Assembly (NCBI RefSeq): GCF_022761035.1
Contig: NZ_JAKWJP010000001.1
Location: 124,001 to 188,000, forward strand
Direction: 5' to 3'
Origin: Microbacterium sp. SS28
Lineage (GTDB): Bacteria; Actinomycetota; Actinomycetes; Actinomycetales; Microbacteriaceae
Length of the DNA stretch: 64,000 nt
Shown here: positions 34,212-41,935 of the stretch, piece by piece
Numbering within the stretch: position 1 is the first letter of the stretch
How the letters are laid out: each line of letters opens with the position of its first letter
The notes under the pieces: generated by a model
Seen by the model: only the letters and a program-made list of their open reading frames with translations
What the model was told of the DNA's origin: nothing
Database searches by the model: none
Made by a program: the position numbers and the translations under genes

Positions 34212-35504
34212 GTGAGCGACGCCGCATCCGGGAAGACACCTCTGACCCGCCTCCCGGACGGGACGGTCAAGCAGGTGGGCCCCCTCACGGGCACCCGGGT
34301 GTGGACCGTGCCGGGACGCGCGAACCGGCCGCTCGCGGCGCCGCGCGACGCACCGCGAGACCTCGTGCCCGGCGACGAGACGCGCCTGTGCGCGTTCTGC
34401 GAGGATCGCTACCTCGAGACGACGCCCGAGAAGGCACGGCTCGTCGGCGACGACTTCACCGAGCTGCGCCGAGTGCCGGCGTCGGCGCTGCACGACACGA
34501 GGGCCGAGTTCCGTCGCTTCGGCAATCTCTTCGAGATCGTCTCGGCGGAGTACTGGCGCGAGAACCACGGGTTCCGCCAGCCCGGAACTGTCGTGGCGTG
34601 GGCGAACGACTACCTCGACGATCCCGCGGGACGCGCGCACATCGAGCGCCTCGCGGCGATACGGAACGCGGCCTCCGAAGTCCCGCAGTCGGTCGAGGAG
34701 GCCGCTCTCGACCTCGTCGGCGGTTCGCACGACGTCGTCGTCGCGCGGCGGCACGTCGTCGACGGCGCCGTGACCGACGACCAGCTCGTGTCGTCCGGTG
34801 TCCTCACGCCGCGCGAACACGCCGAGTACTTCGCGTTCACGGTGCGCTCGCTCGACGAGATCGCCAAGGCGCAGCCGCACGCCGCCTACGTCGCGGTCTT
34901 CCAGAACTGGCTGCGCCCCGCCGGTGCATCGTTCGAGCACCTGCACAAGCAGCTCGTCGCGATCGACGAGCACGGGCCCCAGGTCGACCACGAGCTGCGT
35001 CTGCTCGCCGGCGACCACCGGCTCTACCAGCACGCGATCGCCGATCTCGCCGTGGAGCAGGGGCTTGTCGTCGCGGCGAACGACCACGCCGTGGTCTTCG
35101 CGGGCGTCGGGCACCGCTATCCCGCCTTCGAGGTCTATTCCCGCGCGAGCGCCAATCTGCCTCAGGAGCACTCGCCCGAGGAGGTGCGCGCGATGTCCGA
35201 CCTCGTGCACGCGCTGCACGCCGCGACGGGCGTGCACGTGCCCACGAACGAGGAGTGGCATTATCGCCCGCCCGGAGCACCGTGGGCGATGCCATGGCGC
35301 ATCGTGCTGAAGTGGCGCATCTCGAACCCCGCGGGCTTCGAGGGCGGCACGAAGATCTACGTCAACACGATCGACCCGTGGGAGCTGCGGCGCCGCACCG
35401 TCGAAGAGCTCGAGAAGCTGCGCGCCGAGGGATCGCTCGCCGACGGCATCCGCATCGGCGACGAGTGCAGCGCCGAAGACGCGCGGCTCGGCTACGCGGA
35501 TTGA
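34212..35504 (+). CDS. DUF4921 family protein (GalT/HIT-like fold)
   Basis: A 430-residue protein related to galactose-1-phosphate uridylyltransferase. The N-terminal CAFCEDRYLETTPEK contains a C-x-x-C zinc-type pair, and FENW-like FQNWLRPAGASFEHLHKQLVAID resembles the HIT/GalT active-site strand with H-x-H spacing altered to EHLHKQ. IVLKWRISNPAGFEGGTKIYVNTIDP is a conserved DUF4921 C-terminal motif. Specific nucleotidyl substrate unknown. GTG start at 34212, divergent from the sirtuin; no ribosome site is apparent. Confidence 0.85.
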   Translation: MSDAASGKTPLTRLPDGTVKQVGPLTGTRVWTVPGRANRPLAAPRDAPRDLVPGDETRLCAFCEDRYLETTPEKARLVGDDFTELRRVPASALHDTRAEFRRFGNLFEIVSAEYWRENHGFRQPGTVVAWANDYLDDPAGRAHIERLAAIRNAASEVPQSVEEAALDLVGGSHDVVVARRHVVDGAVTDDQLVSSGVLTPREHAEYFAFTVRSLDEIAKAQPHAAYVAVFQNWLRPAGASFEHLHKQLVAIDEHGPQVDHELRLLAGDHRLYQHAIADLAVEQGLVVAANDHAVVFAGVGHRYPAFEVYSRASANLPQEHSPEEVRAMSDLVHALHAATGVHVPTNEEWHYRPPGAPWAMPWRIVLKWRISNPAGFEGGTKIYVNTIDPWELRRRTVEELEKLRAEGSLADGIRIGDECSAEDARLGYAD

Positions 35505-35593
35505 CCGTTCCGCCGCGAGGCGGCCCCTCGCGCACCGCGCTTCGCGAGCGCATGCTGGAGGCAGAGGCGCCGTGCACGGAATCGAGGTGCGGC

Positions 35594-36364
35594 ATGAACG
35601 CGAAGCGCACGTTGTCGCTGGCTGTGGGAGTCGCAGCCGCAGTGCTCCTGACCGGCTGCACCGCGGCATCCGCTCCGGCGCTGCCGACCGGTGACGAAGC
35701 CGTCGAGCTCGACCCGGCGGACTTCACGACCGACATCGACAATCCGTACTGGCCCATGACGGTCGGCACGCGGTGGACGTATCGCGAGACCGATCCCGAC
35801 GGCGATCTGACGGTGGACGTCACCGTCACCTCGGAGACGAAGCGCATCGCGAACGGCATCGAGGCGCGCGTCGTCCGCGACACCGTGTGGCGCGGCGGCG
35901 AGATCGTCGAGGACACCTACGACTGGTACGCGCAGGACTCCGACGGCAACATCTGGTACCTCGGCGAGGACACCGCCGAGTTCGAGGACGGCGCGGTCGC
36001 CTCCCGCGAGGGCAGCTTCGAGGCGGGCGTGGACGGCGCGCTCCCCGGCATCGCCCTGCCTGCCGAGCCGGAGCCTGGCATGAGCTACCGGCAGGAGTAC
36101 AAGGCGGGCGAGGCCGAGGACGAAGGCGCCGTGCTCGGCATCGACGAACTCGTCGAGGTGCCGTTCGGGGCGTACCGCGACGCCCTGCTGACGCGCGACA
36201 CGACTCCGCTCGAGCCCGATGTCGAAGAGCTCAAGTTCTACGTGCTGGATGTCGGACCCGTGCTGACGCTGACGTCGTCGGGCGGGAGTGCGCGCGAGGA
36301 GCTCGTCGCCATGACCACCGTGTCCGACGGCACCTCGACGGGGCCGCTCGGGTCACCGGATTGA
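35594..36364 (+). CDS. Putative lipoprotein
   Basis: A 256-residue secreted protein. Signal peptide MNAKRTLSLAVGVAAAVLLTGC ends in lipobox LLTGC (Cys22), so it should be lipid-anchored outside the membrane. The mature part begins with a Thr/Ala/Pro linker and has IDNPYWPMTVGTRWTYRETDPDGD followed by repeated beta-rich segments (EARVVRDTVWRGGEIVEDTYDWYAQDSDGNIWYLGEDT). This pattern recalls a family of secreted beta-rich domains of unknown function. Possible substrate of the O-mannosyltransferase in its Thr-rich linker, which is speculation. Confidence 0.88.
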   Translation: MNAKRTLSLAVGVAAAVLLTGCTAASAPALPTGDEAVELDPADFTTDIDNPYWPMTVGTRWTYRETDPDGDLTVDVTVTSETKRIANGIEARVVRDTVWRGGEIVEDTYDWYAQDSDGNIWYLGEDTAEFEDGAVASREGSFEAGVDGALPGIALPAEPEPGMSYRQEYKAGEAEDEGAVLGIDELVEVPFGAYRDALLTRDTTPLEPDVEELKFYVLDVGPVLTLTSSGGSAREELVAMTTVSDGTSTGPLGSPD

Positions 36365-36391
36365 ACCGTACCGGGACCTGCTGCCGTCGCG

Positions 36392-36772
36392 TCAGCGCCT
36401 CGTCGACCAGAGCGCCCACGCGACCAGGAGCGGCTGGAAGAAGAGCCGCCCGAGGCGCTTCGCGTCGGTGTCGAGCCTGAACCCGTCGCGATGCTGGAGC
36501 CACTGGTCGACGTTCCCGGGGAAGACGGCGACGAAGAATCCGGCGAGGATCGCGCCGACCCGCCGGCGCTCCTTCGGCAGCGCGACGAGGGCCGCACCGA
36601 GCATGACCTCGACGACGCCCGAGGCGACGACGACTCCGTCCTTGTCGATCGGGACGATCTCGGTCGTCCAGTCGGGCACCTGGTTCTGGAACTCGCTGCG
36701 CGCCCAGAAGAGGTGACTCACGCCCGCGAAGACCATGGCCCCCGCGAGCATCCATCGAAGTGCCGTCCGCAT
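36392..36772 (-). CDS. DoxX-like integral membrane protein
   Basis: A 126-residue protein with four predicted membrane helices (MLAGAMVFAGVSHLFW, VVASGVVEVMLGAALVAL, VGAILAGFFVAVFPGNVDQWLQHRDGF, FFQPLLVAWALW). GxxHLFW and FPGNVDQW are typical of the DoxX/DUF4267-like group. Function unknown. ATG at 36772 is preferred; a TTG four codons upstream is the alternative. Convergent with the lipoprotein gene. Confidence 0.8.
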   Translation of the reverse strand: MRTALRWMLAGAMVFAGVSHLFWARSEFQNQVPDWTTEIVPIDKDGVVVASGVVEVMLGAALVALPKERRRVGAILAGFFVAVFPGNVDQWLQHRDGFRLDTDAKRLGRLFFQPLLVAWALWSTRR

Positions 36773-36887
36773 GCGTCGATTCAACCGGATGCTGCCGTCC
36801 GGATCGACCCCTTGCGTCCGGCTCGCGACCCGAGTATCTCCCTGCGGTCGGGTGCCACGCGGGGCGCGCGCCAGACCCAGGTGCGCC

Positions 36888-36963
36888 TCACGGGAGGAGA
36901 TGGCGCCACGGGAGGCGCCCTGACGCCGCGATGACCCTCCGCTCGCGTCATCTCCTCCCGTGA
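36888..36963. repeat. Long inverted repeat between acdS and the DoxX gene
   Basis: A perfect 15-bp inverted repeat: TCACGGGAGGAGATG at 36888-36902 and its complement at 36949-36963, with 46 nt between, which themselves contain a GGCGCC/GGCGCC stem. It lies just past the acdS stop and upstream of DoxX. Possibly a terminator for acdS, or a regulator site. The rest of the 207-bp gap shows no reading frame I can support. Confidence 0.7.
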
Positions 36964-36979
36964 CGCTCGCGCGAGACGA

Positions 36980-38002
36980 TCAGTGGTACCGGCCGCTGTA
37001 CGCGTTGATCGCGGGCTGGCCGCCGAGGTGCGCGTAGAGCACATTCGAGTCCTTGGGGATCTCGCCCGACGACACGAGTTCGATGAGCCCCGCCATCGAC
37101 TTGCCCTCGTAGACCGGATCGAGGATGACGCCCTCGAGCCGCCCCGTGAGGTAGATCGCCTCGTCGGTCGAGGCCACCGGGATGCCGTACACATCGCCCG
37201 CCCAGCCCTCGAGCACCGTGATCTCGTCCTCGCGCAGGTCACGGCCGACGCCGATCGCCTCGGCCGTGCGCCGCGCGATGCGGGCGACCTGGTCGCGGGT
37301 CTTCTCGATCGTCGCCGAGGCGTCGATCCCGAGCACGCGCCGCGGGCGGTCGCCGAAGTTCTCGGCGAGATCGGCGAAGCCCGCGATCATGCCGGCGTGC
37401 GTCGAGCCGGTCACGGTGCAGACCACGATCGTGTCGAAGAAGATGCCGAGCTGCTCCTCCTGCGCCTTGACCTCGTGCGCCCAGTTGGCGAAGCCGAGGC
37501 CGCCCAGCGGGTGGTCCGAAGCGCCCGCGGGGATCGCATAGGGCGTGCCGCCGGCTGCCTCGACGTCGGCGATCGCCTCCTTCCACGAGTCGCGGAACCC
37601 GATGTCGAACCCGGCCGACGAGAGGCGCACGTCGGCCCCCATGACCCGCGAGAGCAGGATGTTGCCGACGCGGTCGTTGACGGAATCCGGCCAGTCGACC
37701 CAGTGCTCCTGCACCAGGACGGCCTTCATGCCGAGGTGCGCCGCGACGGCAGCGACCTGCCGCGTGTGGTTGGACTGCACGCCGCCGATCGAGACAAGCG
37801 TGTCGGCACCCTGCGCGAGCGCCTCGGGCACGAGGTACTCGAGCTTGCGCACCTTGTTGCCGCCGAAGGCGAGGCCGCTCGACACGTCCTCGCGCTTGGC
37901 CCAGATGCGCGCGCCGCCGAGGTGATCAGACAGGCGGTTGAGCGGGTGGACGGGGCTCGGACCGAACGTCAGCGAGTGACGCGGGAAATCGGCGAGAGTC
38001 AT
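36980..38002 (-). CDS. acdS: 1-aminocyclopropane-1-carboxylate (ACC) deaminase
   Basis: A 340-residue PLP enzyme splitting ACC, the plant ethylene precursor, into ammonia and 2-oxobutanoate. The sequence follows characterised Pseudomonas AcdS closely: PLP lysine K50 in [65 protein letters not shown] and [14 protein letters not shown]. The Tyr-Glu pair (Y298, E299) and Leu326 in YAHLGG are the residues that separate true ACC deaminases from D-cysteine desulfhydrases, which have Ser and Thr there. Its start overlaps the GntR stop by 4 bp. Points to a plant-associated lifestyle. Confidence 0.94.
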   Translation of the reverse strand: MTLADFPRHSLTFGPSPVHPLNRLSDHLGGARIWAKREDVSSGLAFGGNKVRKLEYLVPEALAQGADTLVSIGGVQSNHTRQVAAVAAHLGMKAVLVQEHWVDWPDSVNDRVGNILLSRVMGADVRLSSAGFDIGFRDSWKEAIADVEAAGGTPYAIPAGASDHPLGGLGFANWAHEVKAQEEQLGIFFDTIVVCTVTGSTHAGMIAGFADLAENFGDRPRRVLGIDASATIEKTRDQVARIARRTAEAIGVGRDLREDEITVLEGWAGDVYGIPVASTDEAIYLTGRLEGVILDPVYEGKSMAGLIELVSSGEIPKDSNVLYAHLGGQPAINAYSGRYH

Positions 38003-38679
38003 GAGGGCTCCTTCGGGAGGGTTTCGATGGTTCCGGATGCTGTCAGGAGGCGTTCGAGCGTGAGCCAGTTCTCGCGCACGGCCTGGGCTGCCGCGTCGGC
38101 CTCGCCCGCCGCGCACAGCGCGAGGATGCGGTCGTGGTCGGCGACACTCCCGCGGCCCGCGAGCGTCGCGAAGCGCGCCCGCTCGAGCCGGCGCAGGAGG
38201 GGCGTGACCTGCTCGAGCAGACCGGGCAGAAGCGGATTCGCGCTCGCGCGCACCGCGACGGCGTGGAAGTCGTCGTCGGCGGCGATCGCGGCATCCACAT
38301 CGCCGCTCTTGAGCGCCGCGGCGAAGCGCCGGTTCGCGGCGCGCATGTCTGCGAGGTCGTCGTCCGTGAGAAGCGGCACGGCGTCGCGCACCGCGAGTTC
38401 GTGCAGGCTCGCGGCGATCCGCTGCGCCGCGAAGGCATCGCGCGCGTCGAGCGGCGCGACGACGGTCTCCTTCGCCCTGCGCGTGTGCACGAGGCCCGCC
38501 GCGTCGAGGCGCGCGATCGCTTCGCGGATCGGCGTGCGACTCACCCCGAGCCAGGCCTCGAGCTCGCTGTCGCGCAGCCGCTCACCGGGCGCGAGCTGCC
38601 CGCTCACGATCGCGTCGCGCAGCTGCGCGTACGCGTAGTCACGCAGCGAGCTCGGTCTTTCCGTTCGTGGAAGCGGCAT
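37999..38679 (-). CDS. GntR family transcriptional regulator (FadR/FCD subfamily)
   Basis: A 226-residue regulator. The N-terminal winged helix has [53 protein letters not shown]; the C-terminal FCD all-helical domain has [17 protein letters not shown] and [21 protein letters not shown], with His and Asp positions for metal or ligand binding. It is the first gene of a coupled pair with acdS, so it probably autoregulates and controls ACC deaminase in response to ACC or a related amino acid. The operator covers its own start region. Confidence 0.94.
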   Translation of the reverse strand: MPLPRTERPSSLRDYAYAQLRDAIVSGQLAPGERLRDSELEAWLGVSRTPIREAIARLDAAGLVHTRRAKETVVAPLDARDAFAAQRIAASLHELAVRDAVPLLTDDDLADMRAANRRFAAALKSGDVDAAIAADDDFHAVAVRASANPLLPGLLEQVTPLLRRLERARFATLAGRGSVADHDRILALCAAGEADAAAQAVRENWLTLERLLTASGTIETLPKEPS

Positions 38680-38716
38680 GCAATATATTGCACACTGCCG
38701 AGGGATGCCGCGTCAA
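38679..38716 (-). promoter_or_regulatory. gntR-acdS promoter with perfect operator palindrome
   Basis: TGCAATATATTGCA at 38679-38692 is a perfect 14-bp palindrome that overlaps the ATG of the GntR gene. On the minus strand TTGACG (38716-38711) lies 18 bp before TGCAAT (38692-38687), which is 7 nt before the ATG, so promoter, operator and start coincide. Binding of GntR here would block transcription directly. Confidence 0.7.
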
Positions 38717-38863
38717 ATCTCGCCTCGTCGCATCCTCTCGCCCAGCGAGCCGACCCGTTCGCATCATCCGGAACGTCGCGAGAGTTCACCTCTGTCCTCG
38801 CCAGGTCGCCGCAGACGTACATGATTGACGTCTCGCGGGGTGTGAAGACCGCGCCGGCACGGC
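38693..38863. other. Gap between ligase and gntR genes
   Basis: 171 bp without a gene. Apart from the gntR -35 box it contains an inverted repeat AGACGT/ACGTCT with a 9-nt spacer at 38813-38833, which could belong to the terminator region of the ligase-side transcript or an operator. Nothing else stands out. Confidence 0.4.
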
Positions 38864-40381
38864 TCAGCCCTTCAGCATCTCCCGCAGCGTCTGCACCGTG
38901 TCGGCGTCCCCGGGGAGCTTGTCGTCGCGGTAGCGCTTGACGCGCGCGAAGCGCAGCGCGATGCCACCCGGATACCTCGTCGAGCGCTGCACACCGTCGA
39001 TCGCTATCTCGACCACGATCTCGTGCGGAAGCCATACGGTGCCGGGCGTCTCGCGCACCGCGAGCTCCTGGAAGCGCTCCGTCTGCCACTTCAGAAGCGC
39101 GTCGGTGAGGCCCTTGAACGTCTTGCCGACCATGACGAACCCGCCGCCGAACTCGCCCGTCTCGTCGAGCGCCCCGAGGTGCAGGTTCGAGAGCCAGCCC
39201 TGACGCCGGCCGTAGCCCCACTCGGCGGCGAGCACGACGAGGTCGAAGGTGTGGACAGGCTTGACCTTGATCCAGCTCGCCCCGCGACGCCCTGCCGCAT
39301 ACGGCGAGTCGATCGCCTTGACCACGACACCCTCGTGGCCCGCGGCGAGGGCCTCGGCCGCGATCCGCTCGGCGACTGCCGCATCGGCGGTGACCTCTCC
39401 CGGGATCCGGTGCGCAGGCGCGATCCGGCCCAGCTCGTCACGGCGCACGCGCAGCGGCTCGTCGAGCAGATCGCGCCCGTCGACGTGGAGCACGTCGAAG
39501 AACCACGGATGCAGCACCGTCTCGCGCGCGAGCTCGGCACCGAACCGCGACATCGTGTCCTGGAAGGGCCGCGGAGCGTCGTTCTCGTCGAGCGCGAGCG
39601 TCTCGCCGTCGAGGATCACGTCGGTCACCGGCATCCCCTTGACGACCTCGACGACTTCGGGCAGCCGATGCGTGATGTCGGCGAGCGTCCGCGTGAAGAT
39701 GCGCACGTCGTCGGCGTGGCGATGAACCTGGATGCGTGCGCCGTCGAGCTTGTATTCGACGGATGCCTCGCCCACCGCCGCGAGCGCATCGCTCGGAGTC
39801 GCAGCCGTCGAAGCGAGCATCGGCAGCACGCCGCGCCCCACGACGAGGCCGACCGCCTCGAGCTCTGCCGGCGTGCCGGTGAGGGCGAGGAGGGCCGTCG
39901 CGCCGAGGTCGCCCGAGAGCATCGCGGCACGTCGCACGGCGTCGGGCTCCCGCTCCCCCGCACGGGCGATCGCGTCGAGCAGCACGCCCTCGAGCGCACC
40001 CGTGCGCAGCTCGCCCAGGATGACACGGGTCACGAAGTCCCACTCGGCCGTTGTCGCGCGAGAAGCGACGCCGCGCAGAGTGTCGGCGCGCACAGCGGCC
40101 GACCCCGCCCCCGAGGCGCCGGCGAGCGCGTCGAGAGCCGAGTCGACGTCCGTGATCGTGAGGGTCGACTCGCCGGCGTGCGGCACGTCGAGCGACGACA
40201 GGCTCCGCCATCCGACGCCGACGCGGCCCTGGCGGGGACTCGCGGTGAGGAACCCGACAGCGATCGGAATCTCGTCCGGGGCGAGCTGCCGCAGCAGCGT
40301 CGCGAGCGCGTCGATCTTGGCGAGGCGCGAGCGCGTGGCTGCAACCGCCTCTGCGGTGTCGACGACGGCCCTCAGCAGCAT
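38864..40381 (-). CDS. ATP-dependent DNA ligase (LigB-like)
   Basis: A 505-residue ATP-dependent ligase additional to the housekeeping NAD ligase that must lie elsewhere. The adenylated lysine K211 is in motif I EYKLDGARIQVH; motif III GETLALDE, FFDVLHVDGRDL, motif IV GHEGVVVKAIDSPYAAGRRGASWIKVKP and the OB-fold (VGKTFKGLTDALLKW, RYPGGIALRFARVKRYRDDK) follow. The N-terminal 190 residues are the DNA_ligase_A_N domain seen in archaeal and mycobacterial LigB enzymes. Not next to Ku or polymerase domains, so a non-homologous end-joining role is not suggested by context. GTGAG/GGGG lies near the ATG. Confidence 0.95.
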   Translation of the reverse strand: MLLRAVVDTAEAVAATRSRLAKIDALATLLRQLAPDEIPIAVGFLTASPRQGRVGVGWRSLSSLDVPHAGESTLTITDVDSALDALAGASGAGSAAVRADTLRGVASRATTAEWDFVTRVILGELRTGALEGVLLDAIARAGEREPDAVRRAAMLSGDLGATALLALTGTPAELEAVGLVVGRGVLPMLASTAATPSDALAAVGEASVEYKLDGARIQVHRHADDVRIFTRTLADITHRLPEVVEVVKGMPVTDVILDGETLALDENDAPRPFQDTMSRFGAELARETVLHPWFFDVLHVDGRDLLDEPLRVRRDELGRIAPAHRIPGEVTADAAVAERIAAEALAAGHEGVVVKAIDSPYAAGRRGASWIKVKPVHTFDLVVLAAEWGYGRRQGWLSNLHLGALDETGEFGGGFVMVGKTFKGLTDALLKWQTERFQELAVRETPGTVWLPHEIVVEIAIDGVQRSTRYPGGIALRFARVKRYRDDKLPGDADTVQTLREMLKG

Positions 40382-40420
40382 CCCCGCATCATCTCACCAC
40401 CCGCCGACAGCGGGTGGGGG

Positions 40421-40873
40421 CTAATGATCGACGACGCCGACGTAGACGAGCGTCGGGGTCGCCGGATCGTCGTCCGACACCGAGCACACGGCAGGGAAGG
40501 TGACGTCGGTGTTCTGCGTCCAGGTCACGCCTTCGGGCACGTAGACCCACCACTCCAGCGTGGCCTCCGTGTCGCCGATCCACGGAGCCGAGTCCGACGG
40601 GCCGGTGACCGTCGCACCCGGGTACTCGCTCTCGAGCGCGGGGATGCACACCGCAGCGATCTGATCGTCGCGGTAGCCGAGGATGAGCCCGTCGTCCGCC
40701 GCGGCCGTCACGACCGGGGTCGGGGTCGGCGTCTGCTCGACGGGGGTCGGCTCGGCCGGCACGATCGGCGCGCGCGACGTCGTGGGTGTCGGCACGGACG
40801 GCTCGGGAGACGCGCAGCCCGCGACGGAGACCGTCGCGGCGAGCAGGGCGAGGACGGCGAGGCGGCGGAGCAC
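40421..40873 (-). CDS. Small putative lipoprotein
   Basis: A 150-residue secreted protein. The signal sequence MLRRLAVLALLAATVSVAGC ends in VAGC (Cys20). The mature N-terminus is a Pro/Thr-rich linker (SPEPSVPTPTTSRAPIVPAEPTPVEQTPTPTPV), a plausible O-mannosylation region, followed by a compact domain with two cysteines that may pair (AVCIPALE and PAVCSVSDDD). No family recognised. GTG start at 40873, 6 nt after a TAGGGT -10 box. Confidence 0.8.
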   Translation of the reverse strand: MLRRLAVLALLAATVSVAGCASPEPSVPTPTTSRAPIVPAEPTPVEQTPTPTPVVTAAADDGLILGYRDDQIAAVCIPALESEYPGATVTGPSDSAPWIGDTEATLEWWVYVPEGVTWTQNTDVTFPAVCSVSDDDPATPTLVYVGVVDH

Positions 40874-40879
40874 CCTCCG

Positions 40880-40885
40880 ACCCTA
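40880..40885 (-). promoter_or_regulatory. -10 box of small lipoprotein gene (leaderless)
   Basis: TAGGGT on the minus strand is followed by CGGAGG (6 nt) and GTG. GGAGG touches the start codon and so is unlikely to be a ribosome site; leaderless initiation is more plausible. Confidence 0.5.
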
Positions 40886-40995
40886 CGCAGTCCCCGAGGG
40901 CGTTCCGCGCACGTGTGGAGGGTGTCGCCTCGAGCGCACGGGTGGCTCGTACGTGCCGACGTCACAGCGCGCGTTCGCCCCCGCGGCGATCGTCG

Positions 40996-41460
40996 TCAGC
41001 TGCGACCGCCGGGCGGTCCGACCAGCAGCAGCACGGCGTAGAGCGCAACGAGCGCGACGGCGATGAGGACCGCGAGCACCCAGGGGCGCCCGAGGAACCA
41101 GCGCAGGAGCCGGTCGTGCCAGAGGGCGTCGCGCGGATCCTCCGTGGCCTCGAGTCGCCACGCCCCCGCGAGGCGGCCCGTGCGGTGCAGCCAGATCTCG
41201 GTGGGGATCGTCGCGTACGGGATCACGGCGCTCACGAGCGCGACGAGCGTCGGCCAGGGGCGCCAGCGGTTGTTCTTCGCGACCAGGATCACTGTCGCGC
41301 CGTACGAGAGGAACACGAATCCGTGGATGCCGCCGCCCACCGTCACGCCGATCGCGATGTCCGTGAGGGCGCGGAGGACGAGGCCGAGGATGAGCAGGGT
41401 CCACGAGATCGCCTCGAGGATCGCGAGGGCGCGGAAGAGTTCGAGAGGAGTGCGGAACAC
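40996..41460 (-). CDS. DUF3817 membrane protein
   Basis: A 154-residue integral membrane protein with an N-terminal DUF3817 unit: LFRALAILEAISWTLLILGLVLR, VGGGIHGFVFLSYGATVILVAKNNRW and TLVALVSAVIPYATIPTEIWLHRTGRL, the last being the domain signature. A further C-terminal helix follows (VLAVLIAVALVALYAVLLLVG). Function unknown. The GTG start is 6 nt after TAAACT. Its promoter lies within a palindrome right after the stop of the adjacent MarR gene, so it is probably a MarR target. Confidence 0.9.
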   Translation of the reverse strand: MFRTPLELFRALAILEAISWTLLILGLVLRALTDIAIGVTVGGGIHGFVFLSYGATVILVAKNNRWRPWPTLVALVSAVIPYATIPTEIWLHRTGRLAGAWRLEATEDPRDALWHDRLLRWFLGRPWVLAVLIAVALVALYAVLLLVGPPGGRS

Positions 41461-41481
41461 ACCTTCAGTTTACCTGAAGGT
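41461..41481. promoter_or_regulatory. Operator palindrome over the DUF3817 promoter
   Basis: Perfect 8-bp arms ACCTTCAG and CTGAAGGT around TTTAC, ending 1 bp before the MarR stop triplet. It contains the -10 hexamer TAAACT (41472-41467 on minus), 6 nt from the DUF3817 GTG. The size and symmetry suit a MarR-type dimer. Confidence 0.65.
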
Positions 41482-41482
41482 T

Positions 41483-41911
41483 TCAGCCGACCTTGACGTC
41501 GCTGCCGAACGGCTCCTCGTGGAGACCCTCGAGCGCCTGCGTGAGCAGGCTCGCTCCGTCGGCGAACGTCGCGTCGAGGCGGGCGAGTCGCGCGTCGGCC
41601 TCGGCGAGGGATGCTTCGCCCTTCGCGGTCGCGCGCAGGTCGGACGCGGCGCCCGCCTGGGCCGTGGCATCCTGCACCAGACCCTCTTCCTGCAGCGTGC
41701 GCACGGCGGTGTGCGCCGTCTGCACCGTGATCTGCGAGCGGCGCGCGAGCTCGGAGAACGAGATGCCCGGCGTCGCGTGGATGTGGGCGAGCAGCCCGTA
41801 CTTGCGGGTCGTGAGGCCCAGATCCTTGAGCGCTGCGGAGAGCCGGGCATCCCACACGCTCGAAACGGTGAGCAGCGCGATGACCGGGCTGAAAGGCGGA
41901 CGCTCAGGCAT
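41483..41911 (-). CDS. MarR family transcriptional regulator
   Basis: A 142-residue winged-helix regulator. The recognition part is TRKYGLLAHIHATPGISFSELARRSQITVQTAHTAVRTLQEEGLVQDAT, followed by the usual beta wing and a C-terminal dimer helix. It precedes the DUF3817 gene in the same direction with 22 bp between, and the gap is almost entirely palindromic. TACGAT lies 8 nt before its ATG, so its own transcript has at most a 1-2 nt leader. The inducer is unknown. Confidence 0.93.
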   Translation of the reverse strand: MPERPPFSPVIALLTVSSVWDARLSAALKDLGLTTRKYGLLAHIHATPGISFSELARRSQITVQTAHTAVRTLQEEGLVQDATAQAGAASDLRATAKGEASLAEADARLARLDATFADGASLLTQALEGLHEEPFGSDVKVG

Positions 41912-41919
41912 GACATTCC

Positions 41920-41925
41920 ATCGTA
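41920..41925 (-). promoter_or_regulatory. Possible -10 box of marR-like gene
   Basis: TACGAT on the minus strand, then 8 nt and the ATG at 41911. No ribosome site. Confidence 0.4.
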
Positions 41926-41935
41926 GCGAGCGGGA

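Noticed and set aside
36773..36784. TTG start four codons upstream for the DoxX-like gene
   Set aside because: ATG at 36772 directly precedes the first membrane helix, and TTG has no ribosome site to favour it.
36980..38002. D-cysteine desulfhydrase annotation
   Set aside because: Residues equivalent to Glu295 and Leu322 of Pseudomonas ACC deaminase are Glu and Leu here; desulfhydrases differ at both.
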